This document shows, in pieces, positions 1 to 6,605 of a stretch of DNA of 6,730 nt. The stretch is taken from positions 1 to 6,730 of the forward strand of contig JAUXQA010000286.1 of assembly GCA_030683195.1 (NCBI GenBank). The letters run 5' to 3'. The position numbers were made by a program, and so were the translations under genes. Each line of letters begins with the position of its first letter. Position 1 is the stretch's first letter. The notes beneath the pieces are model-generated. The model worked only from the letters and a program-made list of their open reading frames with translations, had not been told where the DNA came from and made no database searches. This stretch comes from Rhodoferax sp. (lineage in GTDB: Bacteria > Pseudomonadota > Gammaproteobacteria > Burkholderiales > Burkholderiaceae_C).

Positions 1-1893
1 CTGGCTCAAGGCCATGCCACGATTGACCGTGGCAACAAACCCCAGGTTTTCCGAATTCTCAAGCAACTCAATACGCGAGTCACGCTGGGCGAAGGTACGC
101 AGCCATTCAGTCACCTCAGGCTCGGGGCTGCAATCATTGATCACAATGAGACGCCATACCGTTTGACAAGGGGACGCCAGCACCGACTCCAGACATAGCC
201 GGGTATCCTCCAACCCCCTAAACACCGGAACGATGACGTCCACCGCATGTTTGGAAATGGGCACAGGCTGGGTTAAAACCGTGTCTGGCCGCACGGCGCT
301 TCGCCCTGCCGACCGCCCCAGAAGACGATCAAACCGCAGCTTCAGGTGCACGATCGGCCGCGTGACCCGAAACACGGTCGACTGCTCAATGCCCTGCAAA
401 TGCAGGGCAATCTGGTTGAACTGAGCCAAAAAAACGTTGCGCTCACGTTGCGCCGCATGCAACTCAACCCTCAGCCTTTGCTTTTCACTTCGAACCTCCC
501 GCAGGGTCAGCCCCAACGTGGCCACCCTAGCCTGCAACTCATGTACAGATCGATCCAGTCGTTCGTGCTGCAGCTCGTGTTCCTTTCGTTGCAGCTCACG
601 ATGTGCAATCTCCTGATGCAGCGTCGCCACGGCATGCTGATGGGCCACTTGCATCCCGTTGATGGTTACGCTGGCCTGCAAATAATCAGCAGACATGGGC
701 CAGCCCGCCAAGACCTCGAGCCGGGCCCCGTGCTCAGAAATCTGAATTAACTGCTCGGGCGCCAGAGGCAACTCGATCCAGGGGTCATCGCCATGCAAAA
801 GCAGCATCGCGCCAGCAGAGGTCTCCCACGGCGACGACACCAACATTTCGTGCTGCACCGCATCACCCAGGATGCTCAAGGAATCCTTACCCGCCTGCCA
901 TTGCCAGATCAGCTGACCACCAGGCTGCCGGATTTGCAGATGATGCAAGCGGAAAAACCCAGGACGATCCGCCGGGTCGAACCTCACGCGACTGTAGGGC
1001 ACCGCACTGGGCGTAATCTCAAAAGCCAGCGATTGCCGCGGGTCACCTATGCGCCCCGGCACGACCAGCTTGCTTGTCTCGTCAAAGTGATCCTGAACCG
1101 CCACATAAAGCTGTGCTGAAAACAGGGCACTGACCGGGGCTGGCACCACGTTGGCGGGGTAGTCGGCATACGAGCTACTGGCTTCGGCGTCATCGGCTGT
1201 GCTTGCAGGCTGTGAAACTGAAATGAACTGGTAGGTAAGCGCATCCGGCAAGGCCAGCAGGTGGCGGGCCACCGCTGGCGGCAAGCTGTCAAACGCGACA
1301 CTGAACTCTGACTCCAGCAGGCTGCGCTGCGTTGTCATGGTGCTTTGCGTTGTCCACGCATTCTCCGCAAAAAACCGCTGCAATGACGTCCGGGTGAAAA
1401 AGCGCAAATGCGTACTGTCCAGCAAGCCCTCTGACCGGTACCTGAAATCACCCTTAATCAACTCCGCCACCAAACCGCAATACCCTGCATTGGGCACCGA
1501 CGTCAGCAGCCGACCACCCGGTTTGAGCAGCGTCTTGCATTGCGCCAGAACATTCTGAGGTGCTTTCAGATGCTCGAGCACATCTGCACACACAATGCAG
1601 TCATATTGCTGACCTGCAAACAAAACGGTGAGATCGTCCCGATCCAGATCGGCCAATAGCGCCTGGCGATACCACTTGCGGGCTATCTCTGCCTCAGCCG
1701 GATTCAGTGAAACGCCATCTGTCACGACGGATTGGCGCTGGCTCAGGAACTGACCCAGCCCCCCAGCCCCCATGCCCAGGTCTAAAACTGTCTCGCCCGG
1801 ATCAATTAGACCGGCAATGATGGACAGGGAATCCTGGATGCGGCCGTCCACGGTTCGTTGGTAAATGTGTAATTGAGCATCGGCATTTGGCAT
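1..1893 (-). CDS. Multidomain SAM methyltransferase / coiled coil / GT2 glycosyltransferase, 3' end outside the window
   Basis: The frame is open from ATG at 1893 down to base 1 with no stop, giving 631 residues of a longer protein. Residues 1-180 are a class I SAM methyltransferase of the Methyltransf_23 type. Motif I is VLDLGMGAGGLG (36-47), CADVLEHL is at 102-109, LLKPGGRLL at 122-130, and DSTHLRFFT (159-167) is typical of the family. Residues about 250-415 look like a beta-rich accessory region, including FDPADRPGFFRLHHL. Residues about 418-490 are rich in Glu, Arg, Gln and Leu and look like a coiled coil. From 550 a GT2 (GT-A) domain begins with VDVIVPVFRGLEDT, nucleotide-site INDCSP (585-590) and NLGFVATVNRGM (616-627), and is cut by the window edge. 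It probably acts on a lipid-linked glycan at the cytoplasmic membrane; substrates are not readable. No good ribosome site precedes the ATG. In-frame GTG codons at 1924-1926 and 1927-1929 could extend it, but ATG fits the usual family N-terminus better. It lies downstream of the GT2 gene on the same strand. Confidence 0.9.
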   Translation of the reverse strand, partial: MPNADAQLHIYQRTVDGRIQDSLSIIAGLIDPGETVLDLGMGAGGLGQFLSQRQSVVTDGVSLNPAEAEIARKWYRQALLADLDRDDLTVLFAGQQYDCIVCADVLEHLKAPQNVLAQCKTLLKPGGRLLTSVPNAGYCGLVAELIKGDFRYRSEGLLDSTHLRFFTRTSLQRFFAENAWTTQSTMTTQRSLLESEFSVAFDSLPPAVARHLLALPDALTYQFISVSQPASTADDAEASSSYADYPANVVPAPVSALFSAQLYVAVQDHFDETSKLVVPGRIGDPRQSLAFEITPSAVPYSRVRFDPADRPGFFRLHHLQIRQPGGQLIWQWQAGKDSLSILGDAVQHEMLVSSPWETSAGAMLLLHGDDPWIELPLAPEQLIQISEHGARLEVLAGWPMSADYLQASVTINGMQVAHQHAVATLHQEIAHRELQRKEHELQHERLDRSVHELQARVATLGLTLREVRSEKQRLRVELHAAQRERNVFLAQFNQIALHLQGIEQSTVFRVTRPIVHLKLRFDRLLGRSAGRSAVRPDTVLTQPVPISKHAVDVIVPVFRGLEDTRLCLESVLASPCQTVWRLIVINDCSPEPEVTEWLRTFAQRDSRIELLENSENLGFVATVNRGMALSQ

Positions 1894-1978
1894 GCCCGCG
1901 ATTATCTCTTGTGAAAACTCGCACACCACAAGGTCACTCGTCTGCAAACAGGCCCTTTGCGGCCGGGACTTGCAACAA

Positions 1979-1995
1979 GACACACAAAGTGTGTC
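1979..1995 (-). other. Short perfect inverted repeat just after the GT2 stop codon
   Basis: Arms of 7 bases (GACACAC and GTGTGTC) flank a 3-base loop, beginning 3 bases beyond the TAA of the GT2 gene on the minus strand. It lies in the 104-base gap before the methyltransferase gene. It is not GC-rich and is followed by TTGTTGC rather than a T tract, so it is not a convincing intrinsic terminator. It might protect the 3' end of a processed mRNA or slightly tune readthrough. A second weak inverted repeat (CTTGTG and CACAAG, 1908-1932) overlaps the region just before the methyltransferase start. I see no convincing promoter in this gap. Confidence 0.4.
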
Positions 1996-1997
1996 AG

Positions 1998-2921
1998 TTA
2001 GAGCTTCTTCAAGACCACCGCTACCAGGAGGCTCAGACTATCCAGCGACGTCTGGCGGTAAACCCCGCTGCGTCTGAACGCAGCCAACCTGGCAAACAAA
2101 TGACCTGTGCGTGCCTTCTCAAACTCATCCAGACGGTGCTGGTTTTCAGGCGTCAGGTGCACGCGTACACGCTGCAAAGCCGTGGTGTTTTTGTCATTCC
2201 AGACCCGAAAGCGCCCCTGCAGCAATTGGTAAAGACGAAGCAAGCGCCCAGACCAGCCAGTGTTGGCGCCTTCCAGGTTGTTGTCATGTTGGCGGTAACG
2301 CACCGTGGGCTCGGGCTCATAAAAAATTATGCCGCCACACCCTGATATCACCATGTAGGCCCACCAGTCATGCGACGCCACATTGGCATCAGCCCCCGCC
2401 AGACGCAACAGGTTTCGCGCCGCATCATTCAGAACCATGGTGTTGCCGCCAGCAATACTTTGAACCAGGGCATTGGCGAAAGCCGGTGGCCGGGTAAACA
2501 GGGGTGAGGCGCCAATCGCCTGATTATTGGCATCCACGTAGCATGTGCGAGAGCAATACAACGCCGGCGTTTGATTTGGGACCGTGCCCAGCCGATCTAC
2601 AGCCCGCCTGAGCTTGTCGGCGTTCCACACGTCATCCTGATCAGAAAACGCATAAAAATCGGCCGTGATGTTTGCATTGCAAACCAAAGACAAAAAGTTT
2701 GCCGCAAAACCTTCTGCCGGACCAGAGTGAATAGAGAACCGGTCACTCCCAAGGTGGGCGCGGTACTCCTCAAGAATGGCGTGAGTTCCATCGTCCGAAC
2801 CATCATCTGACGCCCAAATGGACCAATCAGAATGGGTCTGCGCCACGATGGAATCCAGCTGTTCATGTAAAAAATGCTGGCCCTGCATGGTGCACAACAG
2901 GATGGCAACGCTGGGGCTCAT
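1998..2921 (-). CDS. GT2 family glycosyltransferase, rhamnosyltransferase-like
   Basis: This 307-residue cytoplasmic or membrane-associated GT-A enzyme transfers a sugar from a nucleotide-sugar donor to a growing glycan. The N-terminus (VAILLCTMQGQHFLHEQLDS, 5-24) matches the start of the GT2 fold. DDGSDDGT (39-46) is the nucleotide-binding loop, and DQDDVW (94-99) holds the metal-binding acidic motif. AGGNTMVLN (157-165), HDWW (184-187, with the probable catalytic-base Asp) and YRQHDNN (209-215) follow in the order usual for the O-antigen rhamnosyltransferase-like subgroup. The length is normal for that subgroup and no key residue is missing. The donor sugar cannot be assigned from motifs; rhamnose is only a family tendency. 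An in-frame TAG lies 9 bases before the ATG, so the start is secure, although no Shine-Dalgarno is evident. It is the first gene of the minus operon, followed 104 bases later by the methyltransferase/GT gene and divergent from the GT4-GT2 gene. Confidence 0.92.
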   Translation of the reverse strand: MSPSVAILLCTMQGQHFLHEQLDSIVAQTHSDWSIWASDDGSDDGTHAILEEYRAHLGSDRFSIHSGPAEGFAANFLSLVCNANITADFYAFSDQDDVWNADKLRRAVDRLGTVPNQTPALYCSRTCYVDANNQAIGASPLFTRPPAFANALVQSIAGGNTMVLNDAARNLLRLAGADANVASHDWWAYMVISGCGGIIFYEPEPTVRYRQHDNNLEGANTGWSGRLLRLYQLLQGRFRVWNDKNTTALQRVRVHLTPENQHRLDEFEKARTGHLFARLAAFRRSGVYRQTSLDSLSLLVAVVLKKL

Positions 2922-2963
2922 AGCAGACTAAAGTAAAACATCGCAAGCCCCGGGAGATTGACA

Positions 2964-2979
2964 GCTAAACCGTTATAGC
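2964..2979. promoter_or_regulatory. Imperfect operator-like palindrome between the divergent promoter elements
   Basis: The 16-base sequence GCTAAACCGTTATAGC matches its own reverse complement at 12 of 16 positions, with perfect GCTA and TAGC ends. It overlaps the minus-strand -10 and directly abuts the plus-strand TTGACA, which is where a repressor would sit to control both operons. Part of the symmetry could be chance, and no regulator gene is visible here. Confidence 0.25.
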
Positions 2980-2980
2980 A
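2972..2980 (-). promoter_or_regulatory. Extended -10 promoter element for the minus-strand GT operon
   Basis: Read on the minus strand, the sequence is TGCTATAAC, an exact TGn extension plus a -10 hexamer with five of six consensus bases. Transcription would start near 2966, giving a leader of about 45 bases before the ATG at 2921. No good -35 lies upstream, which is common for extended -10 promoters. This is inference from sequence only. Confidence 0.5.
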
Positions 2981-2995
2981 CCTGATTTTACAGCA

Positions 2996-3027
2996 GGCCT
3001 CTGAGCCTGTCGGCAAGCTCAGAGGCC
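2996..3027. repeat. Perfect 11-bp inverted repeat in the divergent intergenic region
   Basis: Arms GGCCTCTGAGC (2996-3006) and GCTCAGAGGCC (3017-3027) are exact reverse complements around a 10-base loop, CTGTCGGCAA. The second arm ends 25 bases before the ATG of the GT4-GT2 gene. Neither strand has a T tract after the stem, so it is not a standard intrinsic terminator. It could be a 5'-UTR hairpin affecting mRNA stability or translation, a protein-binding site, or a dispersed palindromic repeat. The repeat is certain; its role is not. Confidence 0.85.
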
Positions 3028-3052
3028 AAACAACTCAGTTAGCATTCACGCA

Positions 3053-4906
3053 ATGACGCTGCGCATCCTTCATATCGGCAAGTTTTTCCCACCGCACCGG
3101 GGCGGCATGGAGTCTTTTTTATCTGACCTTGTGCACACCCAGCGTGACCAAGGCCTGGAAAGCCACGCGCTGGTACATGGGCAACCGCTGGCCGACGACC
3201 CGCCTTGGCTGCGCCGCGTGCCCGTGCAAGTGCAACTCATCTATGCACCCATTGCACTGGGCTTCAGGTCTGCGCTGGCGCGCGCCATTCGGGACATACA
3301 GCCCGACGTGCTCCACCTGCACCTGCCCAACAACTCCGCCTTTTGGGCCCTGACCCTCACCGCCGCTCGCCAAATACCCTGGGTGGTTCACTGGCACTCT
3401 GACGTTGTGGTGTCCGATGCCCAGGCTGCACTGCGCCTGGCTTACCACGCTTACCGGCCGTTTGAGCAAGCCGTGCTGGACCGGTCCGAACGCATCATCG
3501 TCACCTCGCCGCCCTACCTGCAAGCCAGCGAACCCCTCAGGCGCTGGCGCACCAAATGCGCGGTCGTGCCGCTCGGCCTCTCACCCCAACTGCCCCCAGC
3601 GGGTGACAAATCCCCACTGTGGCAGGCCGGACGCCTGAAACTGCTATCTATTGGCCGTTTGGCACACTACAAAGGGTTTGACACCCTCATTCGCGCCGTC
3701 AGCGGCACACCGCATCTGCAGCTTATCATTGCCGGCCAAGGCGAATGCATGGCCGAGCTGCAAGCCCTGGTACAAGCCACCACGCCAATCGGCGCTGCCC
3801 CTACGGTGCAACTCGTCGGCGAAGTCACCGAAACCCAAAAACACCAACTACTCAGCAGCTGCGATGCCTTCTGCCTCGCCTCTACCGAAAGCACCGAGGC
3901 TTTTGGCATGGTCCTGCTCGAAGCCATGGCCCACGCCAAACCCTGCATCGTCAGCGACCTGCAAGGCTCCGGCATGCCATGGGTGGTTTCCAGCAGCCAG
4001 GCGGGCCTGAGCAACCTGCCAGTAGGTGACGCCAACGCCTGGTGCCTGGCCCTGGCTCACCTGGCCAGCCAGCCCCAAATGCTACAAACCTGGGGCCGCC
4101 AGGGCCAAGCTGCCCTGCAGTCGCGCTTCTCCATGAGCGCCTGCGCCCAAAACCTCACGGCACAATACCGCATGGCCCTGAACAACCCCGCACCTGCCGC
4201 GCAACCGCCCCGTTCAAGCGCACCGTCCGTGCTGATCGTGATTCCCGCGCGCGATGAGGCCGCCACCATCGGCCAAGTCGTCAGCGCCCTCATCACTGCG
4301 GGCTGGCAGCACATTTTTGTGATTGATGACCACAGCACCGATGACACAGGCGATATTGCCCGCCGCGCTGGCGCCATCGTCGCGCGCCCCGTGCTGCCGC
4401 TGGGCGCGTGGGGCGGTATGCAACTTGGCGTGCGCCACGCCTGGGCGCAAGGCTTTGAGGCCGTCATCACCATGGATGCCGACGGCCAGCATGAAGTTGC
4501 CGAAATCCCCCTCTTGCTTGCCGGCAGCGCGCAGGCAGACGTGGTCATTGGTGCCCACCCCCAGCGCGCCAGTGCCATGCGCCAGATGGCCTGGCGCTGG
4601 TTTCGCGCCATTGCCGGGTTTGAGCTGCGCGACCTCACCTCCGGCTTTCGGTACTACAAACGCCCGGCCATTGAAATATTGGCCTCTGACGAGGCCACCC
4701 TGCTTGACTACCAGGATGTGGGCGTGCTCCTGCTGCTGCGCAAGGCAGGCATGCGCATGATCGAAGTGCCCGTGAGCATGAATACCCGGCAAGTAGGCAA
4801 ATCCCGCATCTTCTACTCCTGGTTCAGCGTAGGCCGCTACATGGTCACAACCACCCTGCTCTGCCTGGCGCGGTGGGAAGCCTCAGTCAAACCAAAAAAA
4901 ATATGA
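3053..4906 (+). CDS. Fused glycosyltransferase: N-terminal GT4 domain plus C-terminal DPM1-like GT2 domain
   Basis: The 617-residue protein joins two complete enzymes. Residues 1-375 are a GT4 (GT-B fold) retaining glycosyltransferase. It has the N-terminal GKFFPPHRGGMES loop (9-21), HWHSD (113-117), the donor-site GRLAHYKGFD (201-210, with R202 and K207), and the EX7E motif from E282 to E290 in EAFGMVLLE. A Pro/Ala/Ser-rich linker spans about 377-391. Residues 392-617 are a GT2 domain like dolichyl- or polyprenyl-phosphate sugar synthases. It has VLIVIPARDEAATIG (393-407), IDDHSTDDT (424-432), the metal-binding DADGQH (475-480), LTSGFRYYKR (528-537) and DYQDVG (552-557). No transmembrane segments follow, unlike some polyprenyl-phosphate GT2 enzymes. 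The donor and acceptor of each half are unknown. The ATG is the only start after an in-frame TGA at 3002-3004, and no clear Shine-Dalgarno is visible. It is the first gene of the plus operon, overlapping the acyltransferase by ATGA. Its last codons include an A8 run. Confidence 0.92.
   Translation: MTLRILHIGKFFPPHRGGMESFLSDLVHTQRDQGLESHALVHGQPLADDPPWLRRVPVQVQLIYAPIALGFRSALARAIRDIQPDVLHLHLPNNSAFWALTLTAARQIPWVVHWHSDVVVSDAQAALRLAYHAYRPFEQAVLDRSERIIVTSPPYLQASEPLRRWRTKCAVVPLGLSPQLPPAGDKSPLWQAGRLKLLSIGRLAHYKGFDTLIRAVSGTPHLQLIIAGQGECMAELQALVQATTPIGAAPTVQLVGEVTETQKHQLLSSCDAFCLASTESTEAFGMVLLEAMAHAKPCIVSDLQGSGMPWVVSSSQAGLSNLPVGDANAWCLALAHLASQPQMLQTWGRQGQAALQSRFSMSACAQNLTAQYRMALNNPAPAAQPPRSSAPSVLIVIPARDEAATIGQVVSALITAGWQHIFVIDDHSTDDTGDIARRAGAIVARPVLPLGAWGGMQLGVRHAWAQGFEAVITMDADGQHEVAEIPLLLAGSAQADVVIGAHPQRASAMRQMAWRWFRAIAGFELRDLTSGFRYYKRPAIEILASDEATLLDYQDVGVLLLLRKAGMRMIEVPVSMNTRQVGKSRIFYSWFSVGRYMVTTTLLCLARWEASVKPKKI
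4894..4901 (+). other. A8 run forming an A_AAA_AAA slippery heptamer at a stop/start overlap
   Basis: In the frame of the GT4-GT2 gene, bases 4894-4900 read A AAA AAA, the classic -1 slippery pattern. They are followed by ATA and the stop TGA at 4904-4906. A -1 slip would read AAT then ATG, entering the acyltransferase frame without meeting a stop. A purine-rich GGGAAG ends 13 bases upstream of the heptamer, resembling the stimulator in dnaX-type frameshifting, though it is a poor Shine-Dalgarno match. I see only short palindromes downstream (for example ATGGCGCCAT at 4931-4940). The run is certain; use for frameshifting is not shown. Confidence 0.4.
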
Positions 4907-6003
4907 GCCTGTCAGGAGCCCGCACGCTGGATGGCGCCATTCAGACGCACGACAACGGATTCAATCTGGTGCGTCTGACCGCCGCGGTTCTGGTGGTGTG
5001 GTACCACGCCTACCAGCTCAACACAGCCGGCGCCATCACCCTGGACCCCATCAGCCGCCTGGTTGCGCCGCTCACCAACCTGGGCAGCATCGCCGTCAGC
5101 GTGTTCTTCATGGTCAGCGGCCTGTTTGTGGCCCAAAGCTGGTTGCGTGACCCCAACCTAATGCGCTTTACCCTGCGGCGTATTGCCCGCATTGTGCCGG
5201 GGCTGTTCATTTGCTTGATGCTCACCACCCTGATCGCGGTTAGCGCTTTTTCTGAACCGGGCTGGCGCGGGTTGTTGGCACCCGCGCCCTGGCAATATAT
5301 TGCCAGCAACACCTTTTTGCATGGTTTACGCTACCTCATTCCGCCAGAGAACCTGATGGTGTCGGGCGTCCTGAACGGGCAAGCCTTCAACGGCCCGCTC
5401 TGGACTCTGTACTGGGAGGCGCGCATGTACATCGTGCTGGCGCTCATCGGCTACAGCGCCATTTTGCCTATGCGCGACTGGATTCGGGGCACCGCCCTAT
5501 TCCTGCTGCTGGCGGCCAACTTGATCCCACAAGTACTGGTGGGCTACATCTGGGAAGTACAGTTGTGGTCCATGTTCCTGGTGGGTGTCTTGCTCAAAAC
5601 CTTCGCCACCCACGTGCGCATTGGCCCCATGCAAGTCGCCTGCGCCGCCACCCTCATTGCCCTGAACTGGACCCGATCACTCGCCACCAGTCCGTCGGGC
5701 TTCACCTGGTTTGGCATTGCTTTGGCAGGATGTGCACTGGCCCTGTGGGTGGGCACCGCGCACACCAAAGGCTGCTCACACCTACAGCGCCACGATTACT
5801 CGCTCGGTATTTACATCTACCATTGGCCCATTTTGCTCATGCTCAGAGCCACCCTCCCCCCCCTGGACGGACCTTCACTGTTTGCCGCTGCAATGGTGGT
5901 TGTGGTGCCAATATCCATGTTCAGCTGGCACCTTATTGAGGCGCCCGCGCTCAGGTTTTCAAGAGCCCGGCTGCGTGTGTCAGCCCCCGTTACGGACGCC
6001 TAG
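4903..6003 (+). CDS. Acyltransferase 3 (OafA/YrhL-type) integral membrane O-acyltransferase
   Basis: This 366-residue polytopic inner-membrane protein belongs to the acyltransferase 3 family, which transfers acyl groups such as acetyl to sugars of O-antigen or other glycans. Near the N-terminus it has the R-X10-H pattern (R24 to H35, within RLTAAVLVVWYH), the catalytic signature of the family. SVFFMVSGLF (66-75) is the usual SGF-like segment, followed by RRIARIVPGL (92-101). GPLWTLYWEARMY (164-176) matches the family's W-x-L-x-x-E block, and HDYSLGIYIYHWPILL (297-312) and SWHLIEAPALRF (341-352) are the C-terminal hallmarks. About ten hydrophobic segments fit the family, and no SGNH domain is attached. 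I chose ATG 4903 because it makes an ATGA overlap with the GT4-GT2 stop, implying coupled translation. A GTG at 4873 would add ten residues (GTG start through Asn). No Shine-Dalgarno precedes either. The substrate is presumably the glycan made by the neighbours. Confidence 0.93.
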   Translation: MSLSGARTLDGAIQTHDNGFNLVRLTAAVLVVWYHAYQLNTAGAITLDPISRLVAPLTNLGSIAVSVFFMVSGLFVAQSWLRDPNLMRFTLRRIARIVPGLFICLMLTTLIAVSAFSEPGWRGLLAPAPWQYIASNTFLHGLRYLIPPENLMVSGVLNGQAFNGPLWTLYWEARMYIVLALIGYSAILPMRDWIRGTALFLLLAANLIPQVLVGYIWEVQLWSMFLVGVLLKTFATHVRIGPMQVACAATLIALNWTRSLATSPSGFTWFGIALAGCALALWVGTAHTKGCSHLQRHDYSLGIYIYHWPILLMLRATLPPLDGPSLFAAAMVVVVPISMFSWHLIEAPALRFSRARLRVSAPVTDA

Positions 6004-6024
6004 CCATCGGCGCGCCACGGCAAG

Positions 6025-6540
6025 TTATTGCAGCAGGGTCGAGGCAAGACCAGCTGGTTGGGATGCATCCCTCACCCAATCCGGCCACACCTTTACGGGC
6101 CAACCGACCTTGCAGCACAGCTCAAACACAATACTGAGCCACTGGCGAAGCGGCTGCTCATCAAGGGTCAACCGGGCCTGACCTCCGGGCTTTTCGCTCT
6201 TGAAACTCAGGGTGATCTTGCATGCCGTATGGATGACATCAATCGATGTCACCAGCCACTGCTGACTCGTCTTGCTCGCCTGCACCGCAGGCTGGCTTGG
6301 CAATTGTGCCCGGGCGGCCTGCTGAGTAAAACTCTGAATCACATTGGCCTGCATCTCCCGACTCGGCGACTTATGCGATGTTTGATCGTCCAGGCTTCGG
6401 CACAAGTGCCCCACCAAGCGGTGAACCAGACGCTGGGTTAACCACAGAACCACAATGTCGCCCGGAGCCAATTCATCCGTGAGGCGAAGTCGGTCTTCGG
6501 CCTTGACGTATTCGGTGGTGACTCTCTGGAGGTCTGGCAT
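6025..6540 (-). CDS. Hypothetical protein, 171 residues, function unknown
   Basis: I cannot assign a function. The N-terminal half (RVTTEYVKAEDRLRL, 6-20, then IVVLWLTQRLVHRLV, 29-43) suggests beta strands followed by an amphipathic helix. The middle (about 50-90) is polar and Gln/Ser/Ala-rich. The C-terminal half has strand-like stretches (WLVTSIDVIH, CKITLSFKS) and a Trp-rich helical end (RQWLSIVFELCCKVGWPVKVW). There is no signal peptide or transmembrane segment, so it is probably cytoplasmic. The layout resembles small uncharacterised proteins I associate with betaproteobacterial surface-glycan or flagellar loci, but that is memory, not a search. The coding style resembles the neighbours and the frame has no interruptions. 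It ends with TAA 21 bases from the acyltransferase stop, in convergent orientation. Its upstream region is AT-rich and is bounded by an IS30-like element about 65 bases away. No strong Shine-Dalgarno precedes the ATG. Confidence 0.7.
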   Translation of the reverse strand: MPDLQRVTTEYVKAEDRLRLTDELAPGDIVVLWLTQRLVHRLVGHLCRSLDDQTSHKSPSREMQANVIQSFTQQAARAQLPSQPAVQASKTSQQWLVTSIDVIHTACKITLSFKSEKPGGQARLTLDEQPLRQWLSIVFELCCKVGWPVKVWPDWVRDASQPAGLASTLLQ

Positions 6541-6577
6541 CCGATCAATTTTTCACACTTTACCAATTGATATAAAT

Positions 6578-6586
6578 TTAATAGCA
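6578..6586 (-). promoter_or_regulatory. Candidate extended -10 promoter for the 171-residue gene
   Basis: On the minus strand the AT-rich stretch between the insertion sequence and the gene contains TGCTATTAA, a TGn extension with a fair -10 hexamer. A start near 6571 would leave a leader of about 30 bases. Other AT-rich hexamers nearby, such as TATATT at about 6595-6600, could also serve. The region is too AT-rich for certainty. Confidence 0.3.
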
Positions 6587-6605
6587 CCAAACCAATATAA
6601 GAAGC

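Larger units (their letters stand above)
2958..2986 (+). promoter_or_regulatory. Candidate promoter for the GT4-GT2 / acyltransferase operon
   Basis: A perfect TTGACA -35 box lies at 2958-2963. At a 17-base spacing the -10 position is CCTGAT (2981-2986), with only three of six consensus bases, so the promoter would be weak or activator-dependent. A start near 2993 would place the 11-bp inverted repeat (2996-3027) at the very 5' end of the mRNA. The -35 sits only 9 bases from the opposite-strand -10, so the two promoters would compete. Confidence 0.35.

Noticed and set aside
346..1119. Plus-strand open frames at 346-750 and 793-1119
   Set aside because: They lie opposite the continuous 631-codon methyltransferase/GT frame and show no recognisable motif.
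1979..1995. The 7-bp hairpin as a Rho-independent terminator of the GT2 gene
   Set aside because: The stem is short and not GC-rich, and TTGTTGC rather than a T run follows it.
1887..2497. Plus-strand open frames of 152 and 128 codons
   Set aside because: They lie opposite the GT2 gene, which carries the full motif set. The shadow frames have low-complexity, unfamiliar translations.
4057..4792. Long minus-strand open frames of 192 and 193 codons opposite the GT4-GT2 gene
   Set aside because: They are antisense shadows of a gene with clear GT4 and GT2 motifs. Their translations are Ala/Gly/His-rich with no domain, and high G+C favours such frames.
4873..4902. GTG at 4873 as the acyltransferase start
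   Set aside because: It would make a 34-base overlap and add residues with no family counterpart, whereas ATG 4903 gives the usual ATGA coupling.
6004..6024. Bidirectional terminator between the convergent acyltransferase and hypothetical genes
   Set aside because: The gap is 21 bases and holds only an 8-base GGCGCGCC palindrome (6009-6016), with no usable stem-loop or T tract.
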